A DNA stretch of 64,000 nt from Sanguibacter suarezii NBRC 16159 (GCF_001552735.1 NZ_BCRT01000010.1:434001-498000); one strand, 5' to 3'. Shown: positions 1-9,290, counted from the stretch's first letter. Notes: generated by a model not told the origin, from the letters alone. Numbers and translations: made by a program.

Positions 1-3
1 GAG

Positions 4-597
4 ATGATCGAGGTCATGCCTGCTGAAACCACCCAGATCCTGTTCCTCGGGGGCGCTGCAGGCGTCGGCAAGACCAGCGTGTCTGTCGAAGTCAGCGCGG
101 TGCTGCGGCGCTCGCGCGTCGCGCACGCCCTCGTCGACGGTGACAACCTCGACGCGAGCTATCCCGGTCCGCTGGACTCCGGGCGCCCGTGGCTGTCGTT
201 GACCAACCTGACGAAGCTGTGGGGCACCTACCAGGCGGCCGGTCAGCACCGGCTGGTCTACGTCAACACCGTCAGCGTCCTGGAGGTCGAGGAGTTGCGC
301 AGCGCGGTGGATCCGCAGGCCAGCGTCACCGCGGTGCTCCTGGAGGCCGAGCCGGACGCGCTCACTGACCGGCTCCGTCGGCGCGAGCGTGGCTCCGAGC
401 TTGACGAGCACCTCTCGCGCAGCGCGCGGTGGGCCGCTGACCTGCGCTCACGCGCCCCGGAATGGGTCACGCGGCTCGACACCACCGGAGCATCGGTCTC
501 GGCCGTCGCGGAGGCCGTCGTGGCCCTCACAGGATGGGTCCAGCCGCAGGCCAGGGCAGCGGCGGAAGGAGGTCGAGACGTTCCTCGCTGGGTGTGA
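4..597 (+). CDS. Small P-loop ATP-binding protein
   Basis: A 197-residue protein with a Walker A loop GGAAGVGKTS at residues 16-25 (GxxGxGKT/S). After it comes a kinase-like region with VDGDNLD, which resembles the substrate-binding part of adenylate/shikimate-type kinases, and an arginine-rich stretch (DRLRRRERG) that could be a lid. A role as a small-molecule kinase or nucleotide-binding protein is inferred; the substrate is unknown. The start could be ATG 4 or ATG 16, which has GAGG just upstream. Sequence before base 1 is missing, so a longer N-terminus cannot be excluded. It reads in the same direction as pflB, but about 115 bp and a probable pflB promoter separate them. Confidence 0.7.
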   Translation: MIEVMPAETTQILFLGGAAGVGKTSVSVEVSAVLRRSRVAHALVDGDNLDASYPGPLDSGRPWLSLTNLTKLWGTYQAAGQHRLVYVNTVSVLEVEELRSAVDPQASVTAVLLEAEPDALTDRLRRRERGSELDEHLSRSARWAADLRSRAPEWVTRLDTTGASVSAVAEAVVALTGWVQPQARAAAEGGRDVPRWV

Positions 598-625
598 CGC
601 ACACCTCAGCACTCTGACGGCTTGA

Positions 626-639
626 GGGCCTTAGGTCCC
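626..639 (+). promoter_or_regulatory. DosR/DevR-like palindrome upstream of pflB
   Basis: The sequence GGGCCTTAGGTCCC is a near-palindrome and resembles the GGGACTWWAGTCCC core recognised by DosR/DevR (NarL-family) regulators of the hypoxic response. It lies 75 bp before the pflB start. Two TAnnnT hexamers follow, at 655-660 and 663-668; with the second one as the -10 element the box would be centred near -42. Sensible placement for oxygen-dependent activation of pyruvate formate-lyase, but this rests on motif resemblance only. Confidence 0.45.
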
Positions 640-713
640 AAGTCGTCCCATCAATATCTTCCTAGTGTGGAAGACAAGATCAACAGGTCGAGGGATTCCC
701 CAAGGAGACGGCG

Positions 714-2993
714 ATGACCACCACAGCAGATGGCACGATGAACACCACCGGTGCCAGCACTCCCCAGCCATGGCGCGGGTTCAGCGAAGGCGCATGGACC
801 GCGGACGTCGACGTCCGGGACTTCATCCAGCGCAACTACCGTCCCTACGAGGGCGACGCCTCCTTCCTGGAGGGGGCCACCGCGAAGACCCTCGCCGTGT
901 GGGACACCCTGGAGAAGGACTACCTCTCCGTCGAGCGCGCCAAGCGCGTCTACGACGTCGACACGCACACCCCCGCTGACATCGACGCCTTCCCGGCCGG
1001 CTACATCAGCTCCGACGACGACGTCATCGTCGGTCTGCAGACCGACGTCCCGCTCAAGCGCGCGATGATGCCCTACGGCGGATGGCGCATGGTGGAGACC
1101 GCGATCAAGGAGGCCGGGCTGGAGCCTGACCCCCACGTCAAGGAGATCTTCACCAAGTACCGCAAGACCCACAACGAAGGGGTCTTCGACATCTACACCC
1201 CGCGCATCCGCGCGGCCCGCTCCTCCCACATCATCACCGGCCTGCCTGACTCCTACGGCCGCGGCCGCATCATCGGTGACTACCGCCGGGTGGCGCTCTA
1301 CGGCGTGGACTTCCTCATCGAGGCCAAGATGAAGGACAAGGACGCCGTCGCCGACCAGCCGTTCTCTGAGAACTGGGCACGCTACCGCGAAGAGCACTCC
1401 GAGCAGATCCGGGCGCTGAAGAAGCTCAAGAACCTCGGTGAGCAGTACGGCTTCGACCTGGGACGCCCCGCGGCCAACGCCAAGGAAGCCATCCAGTGGA
1501 CCTACTTCGGCTACCTCGCCGCGGTGAAGTCCCAGGACGGCGCGGCCATGAGCTTCGGTCGCCTCTCCGCCTTCTTCGACGTCTACATCGAGCGTGACCT
1601 CGCCGAGGGCACGATCACCGAGGTCGAGGCCCAGGAGTACATCGACCAGCTGGTGCTCAAGCTCCGCATCGTGCGGTTCCTGCGCACCATCGACTACGAC
1701 CAGATCTTCTCCGGCGACCCCTACTGGGCCACCTGGTCCGACGCCGGCTTCGGCGACGACGGGCGCACCCTGGTCACCAAGACCTCGTTCCGCCTGCTGC
1801 AGACCCTGCGCAACCTCGGCCCGGCTCCCGAGCCGAACATCACCATCTTCTGGGACGACAAGCTGCCCCAGGGCTACAAGGACTTCTGCGCCGCGATCAG
1901 CATCGAGACCTCGGCCGTGCAGTACGAGTCCGACGCCCAGATCCGCCAGCACTGGGGTGACGACGCCGCGATCGCCTGCTGCGTCTCGCCCATGCGGGTC
2001 GGCAAGCAGATGCAGTTCTTCGGTGCTCGCGTCAACGCCGCGAAGAGCCTGCTCTACGCGATCAACGGTGGCCGTGACGAGATGTCCGGCAAGCAGGTCG
2101 TCACCGGCTTCGAGCCCATCACCTCCGACGAGCCCCTCGACTTCGACGAGGTCTGGGCCAAGTACGACGCGATGCTGGACTGGGTCGTCCAGACCTACGT
2201 CGAGGCGCTGAACATCATCCACTACAGCCACGACAAGTACGCCTACGAGGCGATCGAGATGGCTCTGCACGACAACGAGATCGTGCGGACCCTCGGGTGC
2301 GGCATCGCGGGCCTCTCGATCGTCGCGGACAGCCTCTCGGCGATCAAGTACGCCAAGGTCACCCCGGTCCGTGACGAGTCCGGCCTGGTCGTGGACTACA
2401 TCACCGAGGGCGAGTTCCCGGTGTACGGCAACGACGACGACCGTGCCGACGAGATCGCGAAGCTCGTCGTCAAGACCGTCATGGACAAGATCCGTGCGCT
2501 GCCCACCTACCGTGACGCCCTGCCGACGCAGTCGGTCCTGACGATCACCTCGAACGTCGTCTACGGCAAGTCGACCGGGAACTTCCCCTCCGGTCACCGC
2601 GCCGGGACCCCCTTCGCCCCGGGCGCCAACCCGGAGAACGGGATGGACACCCACGGGATGGTCGCCTCGATGCTCTCGGTCGGCAAGCTCGACTACGTGG
2701 ACGCGCTCGACGGCATCTCGCTGACGAACACGATCACCCCGAGCGGGCTGGGACGCACCAAGGAGGAGCAGGTCGCCAACCTCGTCGGTATCCTCGACGC
2801 AGGCATGAGCGAGGGCCTGTTCCACGCGAACATCAACGTCCTCAACCGCGAGACCCTCGAGGACGCCATCGAGCACCCGGAGAACTACCCCAACCTCACG
2901 GTGCGGGTCTCTGGTTACGCTGTGAACTTCGTCAAGCTCACGCGTGAGCAGCAGCTCGACGTCCTCACCCGGACGTTCCACCAGTCCGCGTGA
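714..2993 (+). CDS. pflB: Formate C-acetyltransferase (pyruvate formate-lyase)
   Basis: Glycyl-radical enzyme converting pyruvate and CoA to acetyl-CoA and formate, the central anaerobic pyruvate route in the cytoplasm. The 759 residues match the family's usual length. The adjacent active-site cysteines are C422-C423 (IACCVSPM) and the C-terminal radical motif RVSGYA places the glycyl radical at G734. The start is ATG 714 with AAGGAG at 700-705. The activating enzyme gene follows after about 97 bp containing a strong hairpin, so the two are probably co-transcribed at different levels. A DosR-like box upstream fits induction at low oxygen. Identification is secure. Confidence 0.97.
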   Translation: MTTTADGTMNTTGASTPQPWRGFSEGAWTADVDVRDFIQRNYRPYEGDASFLEGATAKTLAVWDTLEKDYLSVERAKRVYDVDTHTPADIDAFPAGYISSDDDVIVGLQTDVPLKRAMMPYGGWRMVETAIKEAGLEPDPHVKEIFTKYRKTHNEGVFDIYTPRIRAARSSHIITGLPDSYGRGRIIGDYRRVALYGVDFLIEAKMKDKDAVADQPFSENWARYREEHSEQIRALKKLKNLGEQYGFDLGRPAANAKEAIQWTYFGYLAAVKSQDGAAMSFGRLSAFFDVYIERDLAEGTITEVEAQEYIDQLVLKLRIVRFLRTIDYDQIFSGDPYWATWSDAGFGDDGRTLVTKTSFRLLQTLRNLGPAPEPNITIFWDDKLPQGYKDFCAAISIETSAVQYESDAQIRQHWGDDAAIACCVSPMRVGKQMQFFGARVNAAKSLLYAINGGRDEMSGKQVVTGFEPITSDEPLDFDEVWAKYDAMLDWVVQTYVEALNIIHYSHDKYAYEAIEMALHDNEIVRTLGCGIAGLSIVADSLSAIKYAKVTPVRDESGLVVDYITEGEFPVYGNDDDRADEIAKLVVKTVMDKIRALPTYRDALPTQSVLTITSNVVYGKSTGNFPSGHRAGTPFAPGANPENGMDTHGMVASMLSVGKLDYVDALDGISLTNTITPSGLGRTKEEQVANLVGILDAGMSEGLFHANINVLNRETLEDAIEHPENYPNLTVRVSGYAVNFVKLTREQQLDVLTRTFHQSA

Positions 2994-3020
2994 GACCACA
3001 CCTCCGACGGAGGTGAACCG

Positions 3021-3050
3021 GTCGGCGTCCCCCTCGCGGGGGACGCCGAC
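3021..3050 (+). terminator. Perfect hairpin between pflB and pflA
   Basis: GTCGGCGTCCCCC pairs with GGGGGACGCCGAC, a 13-bp perfect GC-rich stem closed by a TCGC loop. No T-tract follows (CACCACAGC), so it is more likely a partial terminator or an mRNA-stabilising/processing element that lowers pflA relative to pflB than a full stop. Confidence 0.7.
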
Positions 3051-3090
3051 CACCACAGCACGCTCGACCCGAGCACGGAAGGCACCCACC

Positions 3091-4056
3091 ATGAGCACAA
3101 CCTCACCGACGCAGCCGGTCACCGCACCGGACGCGCCCACCTCGTGCCAGCTCGGGATGCCCACCGTCCGCCTCGCCGACACAGACGCCAGCGACGCAGC
3201 TGGCGACGGTGGGGCGCTCGGCGACAAAGACTTTGCTGCCCCGACCCGCCGCGCGAGTGGCGTGGGGACCGGCGGCCTCGAGGTCAGCGACCTCGACCGC
3301 GGCTCCAAGCTCGAGCAGATGCGCAACGGCACGCTCGGGTCGATCCACTCCTGGGAGCTGGTGACCGCTGTCGACGGGCCCGGCACGCGCATGACCATCT
3401 TCTTCGCCGGCTGCCCGCTGCGCTGCCTGTACTGCCACAACCCCGACACGATGAAGATGAAGAACGGCGAGTCGGTCACCTCCGAGGAGCTGTTGCGCCG
3501 GATCAAGCGCTACAAGTCGGTGTTCAAGGCGACTGGCGGCGGCCTGACGATCTCCGGCGGCGAGGTGCTCATGCAGCCCGCCTTCGCGGCCACCCTCCTG
3601 GCCGGCGCCAAGGAGCACGGGATCCACACGGCGATCGACACCTCCGGGTTCCTCGGCGCCGCCTGCACCGATGCCATGCTCGAGAACGTCGACCTGGTGC
3701 TGCTCGACGTGAAGTCGGGCGACCCTGACACGTACAAGAAGGTCACCGGACGCGAGCTGCAGCCCACCCTCGACTTCGGCCGCCGGCTGGCGGACAAGGG
3801 CGTGGAGATCTGGCTGCGCTTCGTCCTGGTCCCGGGCCTCACCGACGACCCGGCGAACGTCGAGACGATCGCCGAGTACGCCGCCTCCCTCTCCTCTGTC
3901 TCACGCGTGGAGGTCCTGCCCTTCCACCAGATGGGCCGAGACAAGTGGTCCGCCCTCGGCATGGCCTACGAGCTCGAGGACACCCCTCCTCCCACGGTCG
4001 ACGAGGTGGAGCGCGTGCGAGAGCAGTTCCGCGCACGAGGGCTCACCGTCTACTGA
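3091..4056 (+). CDS. pflA: Pyruvate formate-lyase activating enzyme (radical SAM)
   Basis: Radical-SAM enzyme that installs the glycyl radical on PflB using SAM and a [4Fe-4S] cluster. The cluster ligands are C108, C112 and C115 in GCPLRCLYCHNPD (CX3CX2C), followed by the glycine-rich SAM region GGGLTISGGEVLMQP. The ATG at 3091 has GGAAGG upstream and gives 321 residues. That is roughly 75-80 more at the N-terminus than the compact enterobacterial enzyme, whose homologous part begins near MRNGTLGSIHSWE. The extra segment is Ala/Asp/Thr-rich with no recognised domain. ATG 3319 is an alternative start matching the compact form, but the site at 3091 has the better ribosome binding site. Confidence 0.93.
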   Translation: MSTTSPTQPVTAPDAPTSCQLGMPTVRLADTDASDAAGDGGALGDKDFAAPTRRASGVGTGGLEVSDLDRGSKLEQMRNGTLGSIHSWELVTAVDGPGTRMTIFFAGCPLRCLYCHNPDTMKMKNGESVTSEELLRRIKRYKSVFKATGGGLTISGGEVLMQPAFAATLLAGAKEHGIHTAIDTSGFLGAACTDAMLENVDLVLLDVKSGDPDTYKKVTGRELQPTLDFGRRLADKGVEIWLRFVLVPGLTDDPANVETIAEYAASLSSVSRVEVLPFHQMGRDKWSALGMAYELEDTPPPTVDEVERVREQFRARGLTVY

Positions 4057-4105
4057 GCCGCTCCGCCGGCTCAGCCCGGACCGCTCAGCCGGGCCGCTCA
4101 GCCCG

Positions 4106-4531
4106 TCAGGCCGTGCTGTAGGCGACAGCCACGTCCAGCACCCACGTCACGCCGAAGCGGTCCGTGAGCATCCCGTAGGCAGGGGAGAACGCCGACGGCG
4201 CGAGGGCGTCCACGATGGTCGACCCCTGCGCCAGCCGGTCCCACAGCTGGCTGATCTCCGCCGCCGAGTCGCCACGCACGGAGACGAAGAGCGCCTTGTC
4301 GCCCTGGTCGTAGGACGCGCTGGACGGCACGTCGTAGGCCATGATCTGGAAGCCGCTGTCGGCGACGACCTGGCCGAACTTCACCTGCTCGGCCTCCTCG
4401 GGGATCTCGACGGAGTGAGCGTCGGCGTTGGTGAGGATGATCTTCTGTCCGCCGAAGACCGAGTGGTAGAAGTCCAGGGCTGCTCCGGCGTCGCCGCGGA
4501 AGTTCAGGTGAGGGGTGGTGATGACAGTCAT
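4106..4531 (-). CDS. VOC-family (glyoxalase/PhnB-like) protein
   Basis: A 141-residue single-domain protein beginning MTVITTPHLNFRGDAGAALD, typical of the PhnB/3-demethylubiquinone methyltransferase-like branch of the vicinal oxygen chelate fold (phenylalanine/aspartate-rich strand, ALDFYHSVFGG motif, LWDRLAQG helix). Such proteins are small-ligand binding or isomerase/dioxygenase-like; no specific substrate is evident. The start at 4531 has AAGGAG a few bases upstream, better than the in-frame start 48 bp earlier. It diverges from the WYL regulator at 4633, a pairing common in actinobacteria where the regulator may control the VOC gene. Confidence 0.85.
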   Translation of the reverse strand: MTVITTPHLNFRGDAGAALDFYHSVFGGQKIILTNADAHSVEIPEEAEQVKFGQVVADSGFQIMAYDVPSSASYDQGDKALFVSVRGDSAAEISQLWDRLAQGSTIVDALAPSAFSPAYGMLTDRFGVTWVLDVAVAYSTA

Positions 4532-4620
4532 GGCTGCTCCTTGCGATGAGGTCCAGGAGGTCTCCCGGACTGCTTCCACTCTCTCCGGCGTCTAGGACAG
4601 CCACGGTCCTCTTCTCGCCC

Positions 4621-4626
4621 TAGCAT
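4621..4626 (+). promoter_or_regulatory. Putative leaderless -10 box (TAGCAT)
   Basis: TAGCAT lies exactly 6 nt before ATG 4633 and there is no Shine-Dalgarno sequence, so the transcript probably begins at or next to the start codon. Confidence 0.45.
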
Positions 4627-4632
4627 CGACGC

Positions 4633-5679
4633 ATGGCGCCCCCGACGATCTCGACGACAGCCCGGCTCCTGCTGCTGCTCTCCCTCCTGCAGGCCCGGCG
4701 GGACTGGCCCGGGCAGGTGCTGGCCGAGCGGCTGGACGTCAGCCACCGGACCGTGCGCCGCGACGTCGACCGGCTGCGCGAGATGGGCTACAGCATCCAG
4801 GCGACGAAGGGTCCCGGCGCCGGGTACCGCCTCCAGGCCGGTGCCGACCTCCCACCGCTGCTCTTCGACGACGACCAGGTGATCGCCCTCGCAGTGGCCC
4901 TGCAGACGGTCTCCGGGGCCGGTGCTGGTCTGGAGGAGGCGGCCGAGCGCGCCCTGGCGGCGATCCGCCTCGTCATGCCGTCCCGGCTGCGTCACCGTCT
5001 CGATGCTCTCCGCTTCACCGCCCTTCCTGGGCGGGCGTCCACGGAGCCGGCGCGGCCGGACGTCCTCGTGGACCTGAGCGCTGCGGTGCGCGCGCGAGAG
5101 GTGCTGCGCCTGGACTACACGAGCCGGCTCCCCGATGGCGACGACGGTGGCGACGGCGTCACCACGACGGTGCGCAGGCGCGTCGAGCCCCACCACCTCG
5201 TCGCATCCCAGGGCCGCTGGTACCTCGTGGCGTGGGACCTGGACGTGGGCGACTGGCGCCTCCTGCGCGCCGACCGCGTCTCCCCGAGGACGCCGGCCGG
5301 TCCCCGCTTCACCCCGCGCGAGGTCCCCGGCGTGAGCGTGGCGGCCTTCGTCGCAGCACGGTTCAAGGGCTCAGCGCAGGAGGATCGCTGGCCGTGCCGC
5401 GGCAGCGTGGTTCTCGCTCTGGGAGCCGACGCCGTGCTTCCCTTCGCCGGCGACGCGGTCGTGGCGTCCCTAGGACCGGGCAGATGCCGTCTCGAGGCCG
5501 GCTCGTGGTCGTGGGTGGCTCTGGCCGCCTCCCTCGGGCGGTTCGACGCCGACATCGTCGAGGCAGCACCGGCTGAGCTGGCGGGTGCCTTCGGCCTCCT
5601 TGCTGACCGGTTCGCGACGGCGGCGGGCCGGTCCCCGAAGCCGACCGACCCGGGCCCAGGACGCGGGATCGAGCTGTAG
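4633..5679 (+). CDS. YafY-type HTH/WYL-domain transcriptional regulator
   Basis: A 348-residue DNA-binding regulator. The N-terminal winged helix-turn-helix (about residues 5-65) contains LAERLDVSHRTVRRDVDRLREMGY, the DeoR/HTH_11 pattern of the YafY family. The WYL ligand-sensing domain includes RRRVEPHHLVASQGRWYLVAWDL in the middle of the protein, and a WCX-type extension follows. WYL proteins sense oligonucleotides or small ligands and usually control a neighbouring gene; here the likely target is the divergent VOC gene. The start codon lacks a Shine-Dalgarno and has a TAGCAT box 6 nt upstream. Confidence 0.9.
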   Translation: MAPPTISTTARLLLLLSLLQARRDWPGQVLAERLDVSHRTVRRDVDRLREMGYSIQATKGPGAGYRLQAGADLPPLLFDDDQVIALAVALQTVSGAGAGLEEAAERALAAIRLVMPSRLRHRLDALRFTALPGRASTEPARPDVLVDLSAAVRAREVLRLDYTSRLPDGDDGGDGVTTTVRRRVEPHHLVASQGRWYLVAWDLDVGDWRLLRADRVSPRTPAGPRFTPREVPGVSVAAFVAARFKGSAQEDRWPCRGSVVLALGADAVLPFAGDAVVASLGPGRCRLEAGSWSWVALAASLGRFDADIVEAAPAELAGAFGLLADRFATAAGRSPKPTDPGPGRGIEL

Positions 5680-5765
5680 AGACACCGAAGGCGTACGAGC
5701 CCAGGTCATCGATTTCCCCCCCGGGATCGACCTCGGACTCGCACGCCCTCGGAATGCGGACAGTA

Positions 5766-6059
5766 CTACGAGAGCACCAGCTCCGCACGGTTGACGCCCA
5801 CAGCGGCGGTGATCTCACCCCTGGTGTAGCCCTTGGGGGAGAGAGCGCGAAGCTCCCAGGCCCCGGGGGCGGCGTAAAAACGGAAGCTGCCCTCGGGGCT
5901 GGAGACCACCTCGGCGGTGAACTCCCCGGTGGCATCGTGCAGGCGCACGTAGGCGCCGCTGACCGGGGAGCCGGCCTGGCTGATGGTTCCCTCGATGAGG
6001 GTCGCCCCGGCGGCCACCACGGCGGGAAGGCTCTGGTCCGGTGCCCCGCAGGAGGTCAC
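5766..6059 (-). CDS. DUF1416-domain protein
   Basis: A 97-residue protein starting at GTG 6059 (VTSCGAPDQSL) and overlapping the sseA stop codon by 4 nt (GTGA), so it is translationally coupled to sseA. The sequence TLIEGTISQAGSPVSGAYVRL with FRFYAAPGAWELRAL suggests a small beta-sandwich resembling carboxypeptidase-regulatory/transthyretin-like folds. DUF1416 next to a SseA/CysA-type thiosulfate sulfurtransferase is a conserved actinobacterial pair; the partner's exact function is not known to me. The conserved cysteine near the N-terminus (SCGAP) could be the site of persulfide exchange with SseA, which is inference. Confidence 0.87.
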   Translation of the reverse strand: MTSCGAPDQSLPAVVAAGATLIEGTISQAGSPVSGAYVRLHDATGEFTAEVVSSPEGSFRFYAAPGAWELRALSPKGYTRGEITAAVGVNRAELVLS

Positions 6060-6892
6060 TTGGCGTCGACCTCGATCGGCACGCCGACGAGGGAGCCGTA
6101 CTCGACCCACGAGCCGTCGTAGTTCTTCACGTCGGCCTGGCCCAGGAGCTGGCTGAGCACGAACCAGCTGTGGCTGGAGCGCTCGCCGATGCGGCAGTAG
6201 GCGATGGTCGGCTTGGAGGTGTCCAGGCCGGCCGCTCCGTAGAGGGCCGCGAGCTCGTCGTCGGACTTGAAGGTGCCGTCGTCGTTGGCTGCCTTGGACC
6301 AGGGGATGTTGATGGCGGAGGGCACGTGCCCGCCCTTCTGGGCGTGCTCCTGGGGCAGGTGCGCCGGGCCGAGGATGGTGCCGGCGAACTCCTCGGGCGA
6401 GCGCACGTCGACGAGGTTCTTCTCACCGATCGAGGCGACGACCTCGTCGCGGAAGGCGCGGATGGACAGGTCCTGGTCCTGCGCCACGTAGGTGGTCGCC
6501 GGGCGGGTGACCGTCTCGTCGCTGAGGGTGCGGGAGTCGAGCTCCCACTTCTTGCGACCGCCGTCGATGAGCTTGACGGAGGTGTGGCCGTAGAGGGTGA
6601 AGTACCAGAAGGCGTAGGCGGCGAACCAGTTGTTGTTGCCGCCGTAGAGCACGACGGTGTCGTCGTTGCTGATGCCCTTGGCCGAGAGCAGAGCCTCGAA
6701 CTGCTCCTTGTTGACGAAGTCACGGCGGACCGGGTCCTGCAGGTCGGTCTTCCAGTCGAGCTTGATCGCCCCGGGCAGGTGGCCCTTGTCGTAGGCGGAG
6801 GTGTCTTCGTCGACCTCGACGAACACGAGCCCCGGTGCGGTGAGGTTCGTCTCGGCCCAGTCGGCGGAGACGAGGACGTCGTTGCGTGCCAT
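6056..6892 (-). CDS. sseA: Thiosulfate/3-mercaptopyruvate sulfurtransferase (two rhodanese domains)
   Basis: A 278-residue two-domain rhodanese. The N-terminal inactive domain covers about residues 5-130 and the C-terminal catalytic domain carries the loop YCRIGERSSHSW with the persulfide cysteine at C233. That CRIGER loop matches the actinobacterial CysA/SseA thiosulfate sulfurtransferases, enzymes moving sulfane sulfur in the cytoplasm. The start ATG 6892 has GAGGAG upstream; the in-frame ATG 57 nt earlier lacks support. First gene of an operon with DUF1416. Confidence 0.94.
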   Translation of the reverse strand: MARNDVLVSADWAETNLTAPGLVFVEVDEDTSAYDKGHLPGAIKLDWKTDLQDPVRRDFVNKEQFEALLSAKGISNDDTVVLYGGNNNWFAAYAFWYFTLYGHTSVKLIDGGRKKWELDSRTLSDETVTRPATTYVAQDQDLSIRAFRDEVVASIGEKNLVDVRSPEEFAGTILGPAHLPQEHAQKGGHVPSAINIPWSKAANDDGTFKSDDELAALYGAAGLDTSKPTIAYCRIGERSSHSWFVLSQLLGQADVKNYDGSWVEYGSLVGVPIEVDAK

Positions 6893-7117
6893 GTGCAGAT
6901 TTCTCCTCGGTGCAGTCCGCAGCGCTGGGCTGGGGATCGTGTCGGTCATGATGGCGCTGATGACGCTAATCGAGCGAATGGGATGGCATAGTCAGCGTCT
7001 CACTGGCTGAGCAGAGCGGCGCTCCCTGCGCGCCGTAATGCGACGTATGCGCCTCGCTGCACCGTATATCCGTCTTGCTGGATGAGACCGCTGCGCCTGC
7101 GAAAGGGAGAAGTCGGG

Positions 7118-7157
7118 CTCGGGGCGGCACCGCAGAAGCCTGCGGTGCCGCCCCGAG
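7118..7157 (-). terminator. Strong terminator downstream of the fad operon
   Basis: CTCGGGGCGGCACCGCA pairs perfectly with TGCGGTGCCGCCCCGAG (17 bp) across a 6-nt loop. It begins 9 bp past the fadB stop codon. Reading on the minus strand, the downstream flank is CCCGACTTCTCCCTTTCG, pyrimidine-rich rather than a pure T-run. Confidence 0.88.
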
Positions 7158-7166
7158 AGATCGGCG

Positions 7167-9278
7167 TCAGGCGGGGACGTTGGCCACCCCGTCCGGCAGC
7201 AGGCGACGCCCCAGCACCCGCTGGGAGTACCCGGTGCGGTCCAGGTACGGGCTGATGCCGCCGGCGCTGAAGGGCCACCCGGCACCGAGGATCATGCACA
7301 GGTCGATCTGCGACGGCCCGGACACCACGCCCTCGTCGAGCATGAGGCCGATCTCGGTGGCCAGCGCCGTCAGCACCCGGTCCAGCACACCCGCCTCGTC
7401 AAGCACCGCCGGCTGCGGGGCGCCGGGCCGGTCGAACACCTCCTGCAGCGCCGGGTCCACCTCCGCGGGGACCCCGCGCTCGGTGGAGGCCAGCACCACC
7501 GGGACCTTCTCCGCGACGACGCGCTCCAGCCCCGGTGAGGCAGGGAAACGCTCGCCCAGGTCCTCGCGCAGCGACGTCAGGACATGCAGCCCCACCGCCG
7601 GTCCCACGAGGTCGAAGAGTGCGAAGGGTCCCATCGGCAGGCCCAGCGGGCGCAGCGCGCGGTCGGCGACCACCACCGGGGTGCCCTCCTCCACGGCGCC
7701 GACGATCTCCCCGAGCAGCAGCACGAGCAGCCTGTTGACCACGAAGCCCGGCCGGTCGGTGACCCGCACCGCGGTCTTGCGCAGCGTCTTGGCCACGGCG
7801 AAGGCCGTGGCGAGCGCGGCGTCGTCGGTGCGGTCGGCGTCGATCACCTCCACGAGCGGCATCTGCGCCACCGGGTTGAAGAAGTGCAGCCCCACCACCC
7901 GCTCGGGGTGCGCCAGGCCCTCGGCCATGGCCGAGACCGACAGGGCGGAGGTGTTGGTGGCCAGGATCGTGGTGGGGGAGACGATCTGCTCGAGCTCGGC
8001 GAAGACCCGCTTCTTCAGCGACAGCACCTCCGTCACCGCCTCGATCACGAAGTCGCAGGAGGCCAGGTCCCCGATCTCGGTGGTCCCGCGGACCGCGGCC
8101 ACCAGCTGGGCACCTGCCTCGGCCCCCATCCGGCCGCTCGCCACGAGCTTGTCGACGGTCGTGCGGACCGAGGCGAGGCCGTGCTCGACCCGTTCGTCGT
8201 CCAGGTCCCGCATGACCACCGGGACCCCCAGGCGCTGAGCGAAGAGCAGCGCGAGCTGGGCGGCCATGAGACCTGCCCCCACGATCCCTACCCGGGTGAC
8301 CGGGCGCGCCAGGGCGGGGTCAGGTGCCCCAGCAGGTCGCTTGCCCCCGGTGACCAGGTGGAAGGCGTAGATGCTGGCCCGCATCTCGTCGCTCATGATG
8401 AGGTCGGCCAGGGCGTCGTCCTCGGCCGCGAAGGCGGTCGTCATGTCGCTGTCGCGGGCGGCGGCCAGCAGGTCCAGCGCCCGGTAGGGCGCCGGTCGGG
8501 ACCCGTGCACCACGGCGTCGACCCGCTCCCGCGCGACTGCCACCGTGGCGCTCCACGCCTCGGGGGAGGCGAGCGGAGGTCGCTCGACCACGATCTCGCC
8601 GCGCACCACGGCGTCCGCCCACGCGACGGACTCCTCGAGGAAGTCGGCTGCGTCCAGCAGGGCGTCGGCGAGACCGATCTGGAAGGCCTCGCCAGCGCGG
8701 TAGGGCTTGTTCGCGGCGGGACGGGTGAGGATCACCTCGACAGCGCGCTCGATCCCGACGATCCGTGGCAGCAGGTAGCTCCCGCCCCAGCCGGGGATGA
8801 GCCCGAGGGAGGTCTCGGGCAGCGCCACGGCCGGGACGTCGGTCGAGATCGTGCGGTAGGTGCAGGCCAGCGCCAGCTCCAGGCCGCCGCCCAGGGCCAC
8901 GCCGTTGATGAAGGCGAAGGTCGGCACAGCCATCTCGGTGAGCATCCGGTAGGCGCGGTGGCCGGCCTCGCCCAGCGCACGGGCGGCTGCGTGGGAGGTG
9001 ACGGCGCTCGCTGCTGTGAGGTCGGCGCCGGCGGCCAGGAAGTACGGCTTGCCGGTGACCGCCGCGGCGGCGATCTCGCCGTCGTCGGCGCGGCGCGACA
9101 CCGTGAGCAGCGCGGCCTCGAGCTCGGCGAGGCCGAGCGGACCGAGGGTGGTGGGCTTGGTGTGGTCGAGCCCGTTGTCCACGGTGATGAGGGCGAGCGT
9201 GCCTCCGGAGGGCAGGGCGACGTCGCGGACGAGGGCGTGGGTGACGCGTTCGGCCAGATCGGGGCGGGTCGTGGTCAT
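7167..9278 (-). CDS. fadB: Fatty-acid oxidation complex alpha subunit (enoyl-CoA hydratase/3-hydroxyacyl-CoA dehydrogenase)
   Basis: A 703-residue bifunctional beta-oxidation enzyme. The N-terminal crotonase domain (about 1-200) has FINGVALGGGLELALACTYR and the oxyanion/catalytic segment LPETSLGLIPGWGG. The dehydrogenase part has the NAD fold VGIVGAGLMAAQLALL; the family's usual GxGxMG is here GAGLMA. It also has the HFFNPVAQMPLVEVI motif and a C-terminal 3HCDH domain (RPGFVVNRLL). It hydrates enoyl-CoA and oxidises 3-hydroxyacyl-CoA. GGGAG precedes ATG 9278. The gene lies 12 bp after fadA in the same operon. Confidence 0.95.
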   Translation of the reverse strand: MTTTRPDLAERVTHALVRDVALPSGGTLALITVDNGLDHTKPTTLGPLGLAELEAALLTVSRRADDGEIAAAAVTGKPYFLAAGADLTAASAVTSHAAARALGEAGHRAYRMLTEMAVPTFAFINGVALGGGLELALACTYRTISTDVPAVALPETSLGLIPGWGGSYLLPRIVGIERAVEVILTRPAANKPYRAGEAFQIGLADALLDAADFLEESVAWADAVVRGEIVVERPPLASPEAWSATVAVARERVDAVVHGSRPAPYRALDLLAAARDSDMTTAFAAEDDALADLIMSDEMRASIYAFHLVTGGKRPAGAPDPALARPVTRVGIVGAGLMAAQLALLFAQRLGVPVVMRDLDDERVEHGLASVRTTVDKLVASGRMGAEAGAQLVAAVRGTTEIGDLASCDFVIEAVTEVLSLKKRVFAELEQIVSPTTILATNTSALSVSAMAEGLAHPERVVGLHFFNPVAQMPLVEVIDADRTDDAALATAFAVAKTLRKTAVRVTDRPGFVVNRLLVLLLGEIVGAVEEGTPVVVADRALRPLGLPMGPFALFDLVGPAVGLHVLTSLREDLGERFPASPGLERVVAEKVPVVLASTERGVPAEVDPALQEVFDRPGAPQPAVLDEAGVLDRVLTALATEIGLMLDEGVVSGPSQIDLCMILGAGWPFSAGGISPYLDRTGYSQRVLGRRLLPDGVANVPA

Positions 9279-9290
9279 GTCGGCTCCCTG

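Noticed and set aside
651..3506. Very long minus-strand reading frame (951 codons) opposite pflB
   Set aside because: It is the mirror of a strongly conserved gene in high-GC DNA. It is Val/Asp/Arg-rich with no family motifs, and the plus-strand gene has complete catalytic residues.
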